Part shown: in pieces, positions 37,612-48,778 of the stretch
Numbering within the stretch: position 1 is the first letter of the stretch
How the letters are laid out: the number at the start of each line of letters is the position of its first letter
NCBI RefSeq assembly: GCF_964199755.1
Contig: NC_133914.1
Coordinates: 3,861,868 to 3,925,867 of the forward strand
DNA: 64,000 nt
Reading direction: 5' to 3'
DNA from: Larus michahellis
Lineage: Eukaryota > Chordata > Aves > Charadriiformes > Laridae
Made by a program: the position numbers and the translations under genes
The notes under the pieces: model-generated
What the model was told of the DNA's origin: nothing
The model's database searches: none
What the model saw: only the letters and a program-made list of their open reading frames with translations

Positions 37612-40600
37612 CCTCAGACAATCTGTTCTGAGTCAAATTTATCCAGCTTCGATAATTGGATATGATCTCTTTGTCTCCCAGGTTTTGGTGAAGCTGCTGC
37701 TCCCTGTAACGCTGCGCTGCAGATACAGGGGATGGATTTGCCCTCGGCCGAGTCTGTGCTGCCGCTTCCCGTCGCCGGCTCTGCTTGCGGGTGAGAGAAA
37801 AGGGAACCAGGCTCCTTATCGCTGCTGAGCACTGCACCTCTCACACAGGGATCGCAAACCACTTTAAAATCAGGAAACGATTTTGCTTTGCGACGGTGGG
37901 GAGAAAAAAAAAGAGAAACCAGTAAAGGCCAAGACTGTTTTCCAGAAGAGGATTCGGTGACTTTTTAGAGCAGTCAGTGCCTGCCCTTGCCTTTGCGGTC
38001 AGCTGAGACCCGAGCGCTCAGCCTCCGGAGGGCCAAGCTCATCAGCCCCGTGGCCAGATTCCAGCATTACTATTAAAAGCTCAAAAACCCAGAGTAAGCG
38101 CCTCCCAGTCTAAAGATTTTAAAAAAAAAAAAAAAAAAGTAGTCCAACTTCTCTGCTTGCTGTCTGGGTTTTTGAACTTCTGTTCTTCATATTTTCAATA
38201 TTTTTGACCACAAAAATCTAGAAAGCTCATGTTTTAATGGAAGGGAAGGCTTGTAATCCGATAACATAACCCCAGGGGCAGCCTGTAAAACGAGAAGGCT
38301 GGTAAGAGCTGGCCACTCCAAAACCTCCAAAGCGCATCCCGAGCAAAACCGGGAATAAAATGTGACCCCTGTTCTCTGGATGCACTCATCGTGAAATGTT
38401 TATTTCTTTTTTTAACTTGCTGAAAACTTTCAAACTGCCACGGCTCTGCCTGCCCCTTTGTCATGGGAAGGATGAAGGACCTTTTGTTGGGAAAGAAATT
38501 CCTAACGGAGTCTTCGTCTGGATGGTTGGGTGCGGGTCTGGCAGAGATGTCCCGGCTACAAGGAATGATCTCAGCACACGAAGAAAACACCGCTCTGGAC
38601 TGGAGGGTAAGGAGATTATAAGGATTAAACAAGATGGAGAGAGACGCTTACAATTATTATTAGCTTCCAAATCTGCCCAACCAGAGCAGCAAGGCGCTGC
38701 CCATCTGTTGTTTTACATCCACACGGCCCTGATGGTTTTGTTCCTGTCTGCACCTTAAACGTGATGTTCTGGTACAACCTGACCGTAAAGCAACACCACC
38801 AACAGCAAAACCCGAGACAGGCGATGCAGCGGTGAAGCTGGCTGGGTGGAAGCAGCTGGTGGAGAAAAGCCCTGCAGAAACAGCTTGGAGAGAGCGCGAA
38901 ATGGCACCTGAAAGGCAGTGCTGTAACGGGAGAGAGGGCAGAGCCCGCACCGCTGGGCAGAGACGAAAGGCAACGCAGAGTTTTCTTAAGGAAAATCTCA
39001 AAAATGGTTATGATTAAGAACACATTAAATTGAGCTGAGCGGTAATATCACATGAAGTGGTCGTGGCTTTTCGCACTGTTCAAATCGACTCCCTTGGCAT
39101 TTGTGTTACAAATTCCCTTACCCACGTCTGCCGTCACCTGACGGAGAGATGTTGCTCAGGGCTGCCCCAGCAGCACAGGGCGTGAGATGAGGGGGATGGA
39201 GAGTCTGCCAGGAGCTTGCTTTAGGGGATGGGAAGAGGATGAAACCTTTTTCAAAGGAAATGCATGAGGATGGATTTTGCAGACTTTTTCCTAAGAAATC
39301 CTCATCTGAGCAATGGGGCTATTTTCTAGGGGAAGATTTGCCTCTGAAAGGGAAGGATGCTGGAGGCAGCGCAGTCTTGGAGGGTTGTATGTAGGGGAGG
39401 GGGTGTATGTGCAGGGGAATATGTATGTAAACCATTCCCGAGACACGAATTCGTCGCTGTTCTTCAGCTCACGATATTCAACTCTTTCACAACACATAAA
39501 CACGTCCACATGGGTGCAAGGTGTGTCCATCTAAGGCGCATCGTCAGGGTGCCAAGCCCTAACGGTTAATCCCAAGAGCCACGACACTAACAGCGGCAGC
39601 CAGCCTTCGGGGGAGCAGAGCAAGGGCAGCCCGAAATCCCCGCGATCCGGGATGTACCTGCAAACATCCTCCATCCTTTGGGTCGAACAAGGGGAAAAGT
39701 TTCAGCTGGAAAGGAAGGGGGACTTTCAGTGCCTGGATGGTTTTTTTTGGATGCTGGGTTTTTTTAGGCAGGGCAGTTCAAAGTGTTGTCTCAAAATGGA
39801 ATTTTGTGTTTTGTTTTGTTCCTGGTGAATAATTTAGAAGGTTTTTAAAAGCCCTAAGAAAAGACCATTCTGAAATGACCTTTGTCTTTTTCTTTCTCCC
39901 CAGCGTTGCGGAAAACCTGAGTGAGCCTTGATTGCGTTTGGGAGCTGGTTGAGTGTTTTGGCTCAGCCTGACGTGGAAACCTGCTCCTGGTGCATTCGTA
40001 TCCGTGGGCTCGACAGGCAGAAGCAAAACGAGCAGCTCAAGTGACTGGAGCAAGAACCCCATGCAGGTAAGGGGCAGAGCTGGAAATATATCCCCTGTCG
40101 TCTATCCCCGCTCTCTGCTGAGCTCTTTCTGTCTTTAATCAAACAATCACAAAGGTTGTTTCTGTGGCGAGACCGTGATCGGCCTCGCCGCTGATTGGGG
40201 TGAGTTTTCCCCACCTGGTAGCACCAGGGAAGGGAGACGCTTTCAGCCGCTGTAAATCAGCGCAGCATCGCTTTCCCTTCCAGGGAACCGCGCTGATTTA
40301 TGTTGGCCTCACGGAGGTCCCCGGCAGACGTGTGCCGCTGGATGAAAATCAGGCTGTCGGGTGCCCCGGTCCCGCTGATGGATGTGACCACCCAGAGGCA
40401 GGGACGTTTAATTTAGGGTGGCTCAGGAGCCGTTGCACCAGGGGATGCGGTGGGTTTGCCGGGGTGGCAGTGCCTGGCAGAGGGACAGGGCTGCCTGCGG
40501 TGGCTCCGGGTGCCTGATTTTAATCTGCCGCCACGTGCCAGTGAGAACCTGAGTCACATTTTACAGCCTTTTAATCTCACAAAATTCTTAAGAGCGAGCA

Positions 40601-41899
40601 CCTGATGCTGGGGGACCACCTTGGGATGCTCTCCCCAGCATCGATGGGAGCACCGGGCTTTTTATTTGGCAGGGGAATAGAGAGAGCTGAGCTGTAATCC
40701 CGGTGAACAGAAGCCACAAGAGCATCAGGGAATGAGAAGACTGAAAAGAAACACTTAGCGAAGGTCAGCCACGACTGTTTACGTGGGATATACACATGAC
40801 ATGGTAAACTTTGTACTGAAATACAACCTTTCCCCGCATATTGACTGCACAAAATCCCATTTTGATGCTGAAGTGCTTTGAAATTGTTCTGTCAAAAACT
40901 TTCTCGACATCAATATGCTCCAGCAAAATGCTTCAATCTTGGTGAAACAGCCTTTCCTGCTGGAAAACTCTTTAGTTTAAATATTTCCTTGGCTCTGCTG
41001 ATGCTTCCTGGGTTCATGCCCTGCTTCCAGCATTGTTCTCTTCTGTGACCAGCATGTGACAAGGCTTAAATAAGTAATGATTTGTAAAGTGCTTTGATAT
41101 CATCTGATAAAAGATGCCCCGGAACACACTGCAGTACCGTGATTTCTCTCCCCATTTCTTCAGAACGCATTAAATGTGTGGGCGCTCCGGTTATTTCCTC
41201 TAACGGTTGATATTTTACCCTGATGTATTTTTATCTTTGCTGTATTATATAACTAAGTTTTATGTTGGTGTCAATCTGAGAGCTCCAGCACTGTCAGTAA
41301 ATCTCATCCAGTTTAACACAAGCCTAAGATGAGGATTCCTGGTGATAAAAAGTAGAATTAACCCAAATAAGGGACAAAGCTCCTCAAAGAGGGCCTGGTC
41401 CCACTGTCCTTACCCTGAGAAAAGTTAATTAAAATCAATACAAGCTGACTTTCACTCTCAGGTACATCCTTGGCATACACCAGGAGAATTTGTAGCCCAT
41501 AGTTTTAGCCTCCTGAAAGCTTTGAACCTGGTGAAGCCCCCAGAGAAGTCGCACAAGGGGTAACTCCTTCTCTCCACCTGCATTAAAGCTGAGCCATCTT
41601 CTTGGTGAATAATAAATTCACCATGAAATAAGTCGTTTCCTGGGGAACTAAACTATTCATGAATGAGATGCTCATTTGGCAAATCGCTTTGGCCAAACAA
41701 ACTGTGAAGAAGAGAAAGCGCGGGGAGGGGGGCGGTGAGGAGGCTCCCCGGCACGGAGCCGGCGTGCACCTCGTCGCTTCGGTCAATACACAAAATGCGT
41801 GGCCTGGGTGGAAAATCAACCGGAGAAGATCGACCCCTCCGAGGAGCATTCATCTCCTCCGAGGTTTGGTTTGCCCTCTGGAAAAAAAAAAGGTCCTCT

Positions 41900-42243
41900 G
41901 GGACACCTTATAGCAGCCTTCCAGTCCCTAAAGGGGGCCTACAGGAAGGAGGGGGAGGGACTCTGGATCGCGGAGTGTAATGATAGGACGAGGGGTAACG
42001 GTTTCAAACTGAAAGAGGGGAGATTTAGATGAGATATCAAAGAGAAAATTTTCACTCTGAGGGTGGTGAGCCCCTGGCCCAGGTTGCCCAGAGAAGCTGT
42101 GGCTGCCCCATCCCTGGAGGGGTTCAAGGCCAGGTTGGACGGGGCTTGGAGCAACCTGGGCTGGTGGGAGGTGTCCCTGCCCAGGGCAGGGGGGTGGAAC
42201 GGGATGATCTTTAAGGTCCCTTCCAACCGGAACCATTCTGTGA
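41900..42243 (+). mobile_element. CR1 LINE 3' end, 5'-truncated
   Basis: Begins near ACCTTATAGCAGCCTTCCAG, a familiar stretch of CR1 ORF2, continues through the ORF2 tail and ends CCATTCTGTGA. The left boundary is approximate. It is close to the elements at 35484 and 45215. Confidence 0.9.
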
Positions 42244-42716
42244 AATGACACTTTTTCCTTAACTACGGAGGGAGAGCAGATAATTAGCTCCAACCAGACA
42301 TCTCACTCCCAGGCAGCAAAAATGAGCTGAATCCTTCTGCGGTGGCTACAGCCGCTGCTGCCGCTCGGTATTTTTTGAGCCAAAGTCTCTGAGCGCTGGA
42401 TGCCAGCTCTGACCTTCCCAGCACATCAACATCTGCAGGGGTCAGATGGGCGGCAGCTGGTGCTGGCAGCCGGGCAGCCCCCTCTGCCCTGCGTGCTGGT
42501 GGCCCGTGTGCGTGACAGGGGCTTATCCCCAACACCACGATGCCAGAGCAGCCCATGGCTGGGGACCAGTGTCTGCAGTGTGCTCCTTGCCCAGCTCCCC
42601 ATTGCCCTCCATGGGGCCGTGCTCAATCCCCCCGTACATCAGCTGCTGCCTGCTGAAATCTGGGGGAGCTCACACGGGGCTGTCCCCTGGGAGGACGTGG
42701 CATGCAGGAGCTGATG

Positions 42717-43534
42717 TAGAATCACAGGATGTGTTGGGTTGGAAGGGCCCTCTAAAGTCCATCTCGTCCAACCCCCTGCAGTCAGCAGGGACATCTGTAA
42801 CTAGATCAGGTTGCTCAGAGCCTCATCCAGCCTGGCCTTGGATGTCTCCAGGGATGGGGCCTCCACCCCCACTCTGGGCAACCTGGGCCAGTGTCTCACC
42901 ACCCTCAGCGTACAGAACTTCTTCCTCGTGTCTGATCTAAACCTGCCCTGCTCTAGTTTAAACCATTGCCCCTCGTCCTGTCGCTACAGGCCCTTGCAAA
43001 CAGCCCCTCCCCAGCTTTCCTGGAGCCCCCTTCAGGGGCTGGAAGGTCTCCCCGGAGCCTTCTCTTCTCCAGGCTGAACCCCCCCAGCTCTCTCAGCCTG
43101 TTCTCACAGCAGAGGGGCTCCAGCCCTCGGATCATCTTCGTGGCCTCCTCTGGCCCCACTCCAACAGCTCCGTGTCCTTCTTGTGCTGAGGGCTCCAGAG
43201 CTGGACGCAGGACTCCAGGTGGGGTCTCACCAGAGCGGAGCAGAGGGGCAGAATCACCTCTCTGGATCTGCTGGCCACGGTTCTTTTGATGCAGCCCAGG
43301 ATGCGACTGGCCTTCTGGGCTGCAAGCACACATTGTTGGCTCTTGTCCAGCTTGTAACCCTGGAGATGTGTCTGCCTGGGCAGGAAGGGGCCACTCCTGA
43401 GATGGTGCTCAGCCACCGATGAGGTGGAGCTGGAAAGTATCCCCAGGATATCTGCACCTCCGGCCGCTGCCTACCATGTCAGGATTGCTTCCCGGTGTCT
43501 GAGAGCACACTTGTATCCTGGGGTCCAGCAGCCG
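42717..43534 (-). mobile_element. Chimeric CR1 element, copy B (inverted)
   Basis: The reverse complement repeats copy A (25258-26086): the 179-base non-CR1 head (43356-43534 here), the same CR1 ORF2 frame ([19 protein letters not shown]) and the same 3' end. It differs by scattered, mostly CpG-type substitutions in the body and lacks about 11 bases near the ORF2/3'UTR junction. Unlike copy A, its head is not preceded by another CR1 piece. Confidence 0.85.
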
Positions 43535-45214
43535 GGGCTGTGCCGTGCCACCCCAAGGAAGCCAGGGACGACGTGCTGGGTGCGCAAACGCTTGTTTGCA
43601 CAGGGAAGAGAAGCGAGTCTGCAGGGGAGGAAACCACAAACACACACTGGGAACAAGCGCAGCTTCCAATTTCCCTGGGCGGCATCGATGCTGATGTGGA
43701 TTTTCCATCCCTCACCCCTCCCGCCACGCTCAGCTCCCCAGCTCGGCTTCCTCCGCGGTCACAGGAGCCTTTCTTCCTCCTGAAGGAGGGGATATGTCTC
43801 GGTGACAGGGCGTACAAGGCACCTACTGCCTCCGCCAGCAGCAGGGCGGCGAGGGACGCTGCCTTTCTCATGAGCTCCTGCCTCATTTGGCAGTTGCTGT
43901 CAGGGCAAAGGACGAGAGCTCCTTCAGCGTCACGTTTTTTGAAGACCAGCCCTGGCCATAGAGAGGAGCAAGGCTGTGAGGTTTCCTGTACAGGACGTTG
44001 TTCAGACCAAAACGCGTGCAGAGCTTCAAAAAAGAGTGAGATTTTACTTCTTGGTACGCAAAAGCCTGCAGAGCCGGGCTGATTAACATACGAAATTTGG
44101 TAAGAGACGTTAAGTCTTATGCTTTAAATTTTAAGCCAGCCTCTAATTACTAGGGATTAGGAGATTTCCTGAACCATCCTCTGCAGCGCCTGGCGCTGAG
44201 CATCCCTGGAAGCGCGATGCTGGTGTGCGCGCTGGAGCGGCGCTGGCAGCCCCGGCTCTGCAGCCTTCTCAAACGCAGCTCCTGGCCCTGGCCTGTCAGC
44301 TGCAGCTCGTCGGGCACATTGACGAGGCTGACAGGCCTTGATTGCAATTAAGTTGCTGCTGCTCATTGCCCTGGGCCCGTTTTCCATCAGCAGGGGCAGT
44401 CCGGCGCGCGCAGCCGGATTTTATGGGTGATGCAGGCGGACGCAGCCAGGCTAGGGAGATGTGAGGATAGCTTGCGAGCGCGATGCGAAAAAAAAAGGTC
44501 GCAAAAAATGGAATATTCAGGTCATGGTGTTTAGGAGGGGAGCACGTGAGGATGGTGCTAGCAGTGGGGATGGTAATTAGTATGTTAATTGGGCATCACT
44601 TAGGGGTGAGCCCACCTGCTGCCCCTCTGCCTTGCGGGGGGTGTAAGGGCGGCGGCGGCAGCTGGGGCTTTGTCCCCCGGGTTTGTGCAGTTGTGCAAAG
44701 CAGAGTGAGAAGCACGACCGGGGGTCTGGGAGGGGGAGATACAGTATCCCTCGCTCCAGGAGAGGAGGAGCCTCTTGGTTCTGGCCTGGATGCAGCTCCA
44801 GGCTTCTTAAGGATGCCTAAAACCTTACTTTTTGGGTGGCAAAAACTTCAGGATAGAAGCACACCCCCCCACCGTGCTGTGTTTAACAGATGCCATTTGG
44901 CTGCTCGTAAATGAGTGTCTGACGCCAGACTTTGTTTCCCCTCTCCAGCCTGGTGCTGCGTTCCGACCGACGCTGATCCCGGGCATCCTGGCGTCGTGGT
45001 GATGCTGGAGCCGGTCCCATCTGCGCTCTCCGGGGAGCCCTTTGCACGGGTGACACCACGACTGCTGTGACCGATCCCCCGGGGCCGAGCAGGTCCATAC
45101 ACGCGTCGCAATCAGCAGCAGCTCCTGGCTGAATCCTGGTACAGTCACATACTTATTTCTGCAATATTTCATACTATGCATATTTATAATGCCCTTTCTC
45201 CATAGATCCTAAAA
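43535..45214. other. Intergenic, no gene recognised
   Basis: GC-rich sequence with chance frames on both strands (the longest, 43495-44082, begins inside the CR1 head). No splice-framed coding sequence or RNA gene was recognised. Confidence 0.6.
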
Positions 45215-45477
45215 CATAGGATGAGGGGGAGCGGTTTTAAACCGAAAGAGGGAGATTTAGATGAGATCTGAGGAAGAAATTCTTGGCTGTGAGGGCGGTG
45301 AGCCCCTGGCCCAGGTTGCCCAGAGAAGCTGGGGCTGCCCCATCCCTGGAGGGGTTCAAGGCCAGGTTGGACGGGGCTTGGAGCAACCTGGGCTGGTGGG
45401 AGGTGTCCCTGCCCAGGGCAGGGGTGCCACTGGGTGGGCTTTAAGGTCCCTTCCAACCCAAACGTTCTGTGATTCTA
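45215..45477 (+). mobile_element. CR1 LINE 3' end, 5'-truncated
   Basis: Starts within the AGGATGAGGGGGAGCGG segment of CR1 ORF2 and ends TTCTGTGATTCTA. The 3' 200 bases closely match the elements at 35484 and 41900, and all three have the same orientation. Confidence 0.92.
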
Positions 45478-48239
45478 CATTAGTTGACTCATTAACAAAG
45501 TGGTAATGACTGTGGTAATTTAAGACCTAAGCACGCCTATGAATTAGAAGTTTTACCGAGGGACTGAAGTGATGACGTGAGGTGTGGGTTGGTTACGGCT
45601 CAGCCTCGGGGCCGTGGGGTGATTTTCGGTGATTCCCTGCCCGGGGGAGCTGACGGGGGTGGGTGGGGGCTGCAGCTCAGCCTTTTCTGCAAAGCCCCGA
45701 GACGCTGCACGGCCGTGGGAGGACTACGGGGAGTTTTGCCATCCTGGTATGTCCCCCCCCGCCAGCTACTCGCTTAATCAGGGCAGCACACGAAATTATG
45801 GCCAACAAACGCCAATGAGAGCACATTTGTAGTTGCTGGTGTTATTTTCTCCTTAATGAAATGTCAAAGGAAGGGAAAACAGCAGCAAATGTCAGCAATT
45901 GGTCTTTTATCCCATAGACGGTTAGACACGGGCCTTCTCAGCAAAGATGCCAATTTATTAGGAGGCAAACCTCGGATGGATTTGACAGAGTGGAAAGAGC
46001 TCAGATTTCCATTAGTGATCACCTTTTAATCAGCCTCAGCTCTGCTAATTTGCTATAAACACACTTTGCCATAAATATAAAGGCAGTAAAGTGAAGGAGC
46101 GCAGCCTCGGGGCGCGCACTGTCCCTGGCCGGGGGGGACGCCACGGCTTTGCTGACTTGATTAATAATGGCAGGGAGCAAATGAACACCCACCCTTGCGG
46201 TAAAGCAGAATGACGGTCACTGAACTTACGTCCGCGTCGCAAAGATTGCTCCAAAGAAATCAGGGACGGCTCGCTCGGCTGTGGCCCCGCCAGCTGGGAA
46301 AACACATCAGCGTTATAAAAAAAATGCAGAAGTTTCACTGAAAAATTGCGGTTTATTTCGTTGTGATTCGTGGATGCAAACAGCGTGGCAGGGAGGAACA
46401 GGGGCGAGGATTTCTTTGTATTTTCCGCAGAGAAAAAATGATGCTGGATGTTAGAAACCGCAGAGAGGAGCAGCCCCGCTGCTGCAATCCTGGAGACGCA
46501 AACTTGTGTGTTTTGGTGACGCTGCAGAGCTGAAAATAACCTTGAAGAGAGTACGTGCGGAAAGGGCCGGTGGCTCGTCAGGAGAGACGACAATTAACGG
46601 GGAGATGGATGGGCGGCGATGGGCCGAGCACGGCGGGGGCTGCAGAGGTCAGGCACGCGGTGCTCGCAGCGAGCGAGAAAGCGAGAAGGTTTCCAAAAAA
46701 AATCGCTGCTGTGCCTGTGCCATGCTCAGCACTCAGAAATAAATAAATAGGTTTGACTTTGCTTGTCTGACCCGCAGGACGCATCCGCCCCTGGGCTCCT
46801 CTTGCGGGGAGCGAAGCCCGGGCTGCCCAGCACGGTGGCAGGTCGATGGGTGCGGAGCTGCAAATTTTTACTGCCTGATGCTCTCCCCTCCTGGGGGTAG
46901 ATGACACTAGTAGTTTTTTACCATTACAGGGATATTTTAAACTCAAATTATGACTTTCAGGGAGCCTATCTTGGATGGCACAGCCACGTTTGAACCCTTG
47001 ATTTGATGACTCCTCTCTCCCAGGCTGCTGTCACGGTCCTTCACTCCCTGACTCGAGTGGTGACACTCGAAGAAACGCGTTCTGCCGCTCTCACGATGCA
47101 ACGCCCACCTGAGAGGGCGCAGGCAGCAAAGCGAGGGGCAAACGCCGACACCAGCGGGGGAAACTCAACTGGGGAAGGCAACGCTGCAGCTGGGGGTCTC
47201 TTCCCCTTTGCAATAACAGAGGAACAGGGACCTCGTGCCCCTGGAAAGCAGCTGGAAAGGTCGGTGCGGGAGCAGCTGACTGGGATCGTGGCCGGTAACT
47301 GCCCTGTGAAATTGCCGCGATGGGGAGGCAGCAGCAGAGCAGCGCGCAAGGGCAGAAGCTGCTGCCCAAGTGAACCCGAGTGCAGCGTGATATATTTAGC
47401 CCAGCGGTGGTGCAAAATACAGAAATAGGAAAATGAATCACGGCCGTGTCTGATACCTGCCGGGTGGCTTTCTCGGGCTAGTTTGTCAATGAATTAATTG
47501 CAGTGGTGTCAGCCTTAACTCATCAGATATTGGCAAGCAGGAAGCCCTCCGGTGAAATGCAGGCTGCTGAGTTCGTTGCTGATTTAGTGAAACATTTAAG
47601 CGTGTGCTTAAAACCCCGGACTTCGGTTAGGTCTGAGCATGTGCTCAGATGCTTAAGTGAGTTGCTGCAGGGAGATGGATCTGTCTATATGCTTAAATTT
47701 GTTCCCGAGGCGGTGATTTTTCAGGTTTTTTGGTATTTTGCGTGCTGCTGCCCTTAGAGAGCAGCTCCGGTGTGGTTAGCCCTGGGGGGGAAGTTTCTTC
47801 GTTCAAGTTTCGGTCACCTGCCCCAGCTCTCCCCCCGCCTGCTCAGATTCAAACCAGGCGGTAAAAGCAGACGTACCCGTGGCACCGTCCTATTTTAGGC
47901 TGGGCTTTTTGGAAGAGAAATTCTCCTCAACCCTTCCACCACCCGCTCGTGTCCCGTGGAGGGAAACTGGCCACCGCAACCTCCTTCCCCGCGGCTTGGC
48001 TTCGTGACTCCTGCGCCTTGGCTCCTGGCTACCAATGCGAGAGGGGAATGTTAAAATTTAACTAAAAAGGGATTTTCAATTACACAAATGTTTCTGTGAA
48101 TAGTAGGCTTTGCAAGGCATTATTCCACAAATCCTAAATATGGGGTTTAACCTCCTCGTTATTATCCCTTTAATTTCGGAAAGCCTTTGAGGGCCTTAAT
48201 CTGCCACACAATTATGTTCAGGCTGAGATAAAAGCCCGC
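45478..48239. other. Intergenic, upstream of LDLRAP1
   Basis: No gene recognised. An AT-richer block at about 45786-46080 and another at 48040-48230 look like single-copy, possibly regulatory, sequence. At 47590-47700 the word GCTTAA recurs three times, which may be an old degraded repeat. Confidence 0.6.
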
Positions 48240-48456
48240 TGGCAGCCGCGGTGACACGGAGGGGGCGGCTCAGCCTCACCTTTGTCAAACGCGATATTAA
48301 AATATCACGTTTCCCCTTCCCAGGGTGGGGGCAACCAAACACCTTTTGGGGCAAAAGCAACTTGTTTTCGGTGTCACCCGAGTTATGCTGAAGCAGGGAG
48401 ATGGGGGGGCGTGCTACCGTGGAGCCCCGGGAGGGGATTCCTGCCGGGAATCTGGG

Positions 48457-48541
48457 CGGGGAACCCCCGTGGGAAAAGCGGGAACCCCCGTGGGAAAGGT
48501 GGGACCCCCGTGGGAAATGTGGAACCCCGCGTGGAGCTGCT
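48457..48541 (+). repeat. Four-unit 20-22-bp tandem repeat with RBPJ-like words
   Basis: Units at 48457-48478, 48479-48500, 48501-48520 and 48521-48541. The first three each contain a perfect CGTGGGAAA (48468, 48489 and 48509, 21 and 20 bases apart); the fourth is degenerate (CGTGGAGCT at 48530). CGTGGGAA is the published RBPJ/CSL recognition sequence. Binding is not shown by this, and TGGGAA also fits Ikaros-type factors. Confidence 0.85.
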
Positions 48542-48579
48542 GTTTGCGGAGTGGGCGTGGCTTGTAGGCGTGGTCTGTC

Positions 48580-48587
48580 TGACGTCA
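48580..48587 (+). promoter_or_regulatory. CRE palindrome TGACGTCA
   Basis: A perfect 8-base CREB/ATF site about 107 bases upstream of the ATG. Confidence 0.65.
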
Positions 48588-48590
48588 CTG

Positions 48591-48598
48591 ATTTGCAT
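48591..48598 (+). promoter_or_regulatory. Octamer ATTTGCAT
   Basis: A perfect POU-factor octamer three bases after the CRE. Confidence 0.6.
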
Positions 48599-48693
48599 AC
48601 GGGCCCCGCCCCCGGACGCGGTCAGCGCTGGCGCCGCAGGAAAGTTTGCGGCGGGGCCGGGGCCGGGAGCGGGGCGCGGGGGGCGCCGGCGGG

Positions 48694-48778
48694 ATGGACG
48701 CGCTGAAGTCGGCGGGTCGAGCCCTCCTGCGGAGCCCCAGCGTCCACAAACCCTCCTGGGCCGGCGGCCGACACAAGA
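48694..48778 (+). CDS. LDLRAP1: LDLRAP1 exon 1 (coding part)
   Basis: The ATG at 48694 has G at -3 and G at +4 and opens [20 protein letters not shown], matching the ARH N-terminus. The donor GTGAGA starts at 48779 and leaves one base of a lysine codon. Confidence 0.95.

Larger units (their letters stand above)
35694..41899. other. Intergenic, no gene recognised
   Basis: Contains a T-rich tract at 36012-36060, a (TTA)n microsatellite at 36503-36527, an exon-like CpG-containing island at 37074-37200, an A-rich tract at 37550-37611 and an A run at 38120-38138. A quiet AT-rich block at about 40990-41350 looks like single-copy sequence. No coding signal is convincing. Confidence 0.6.

Noticed and set aside
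43495..44082. 195-codon plus-strand frame
   Set aside because: It begins antisense within the chimeric CR1 head and runs into unique sequence; no recognisable protein.
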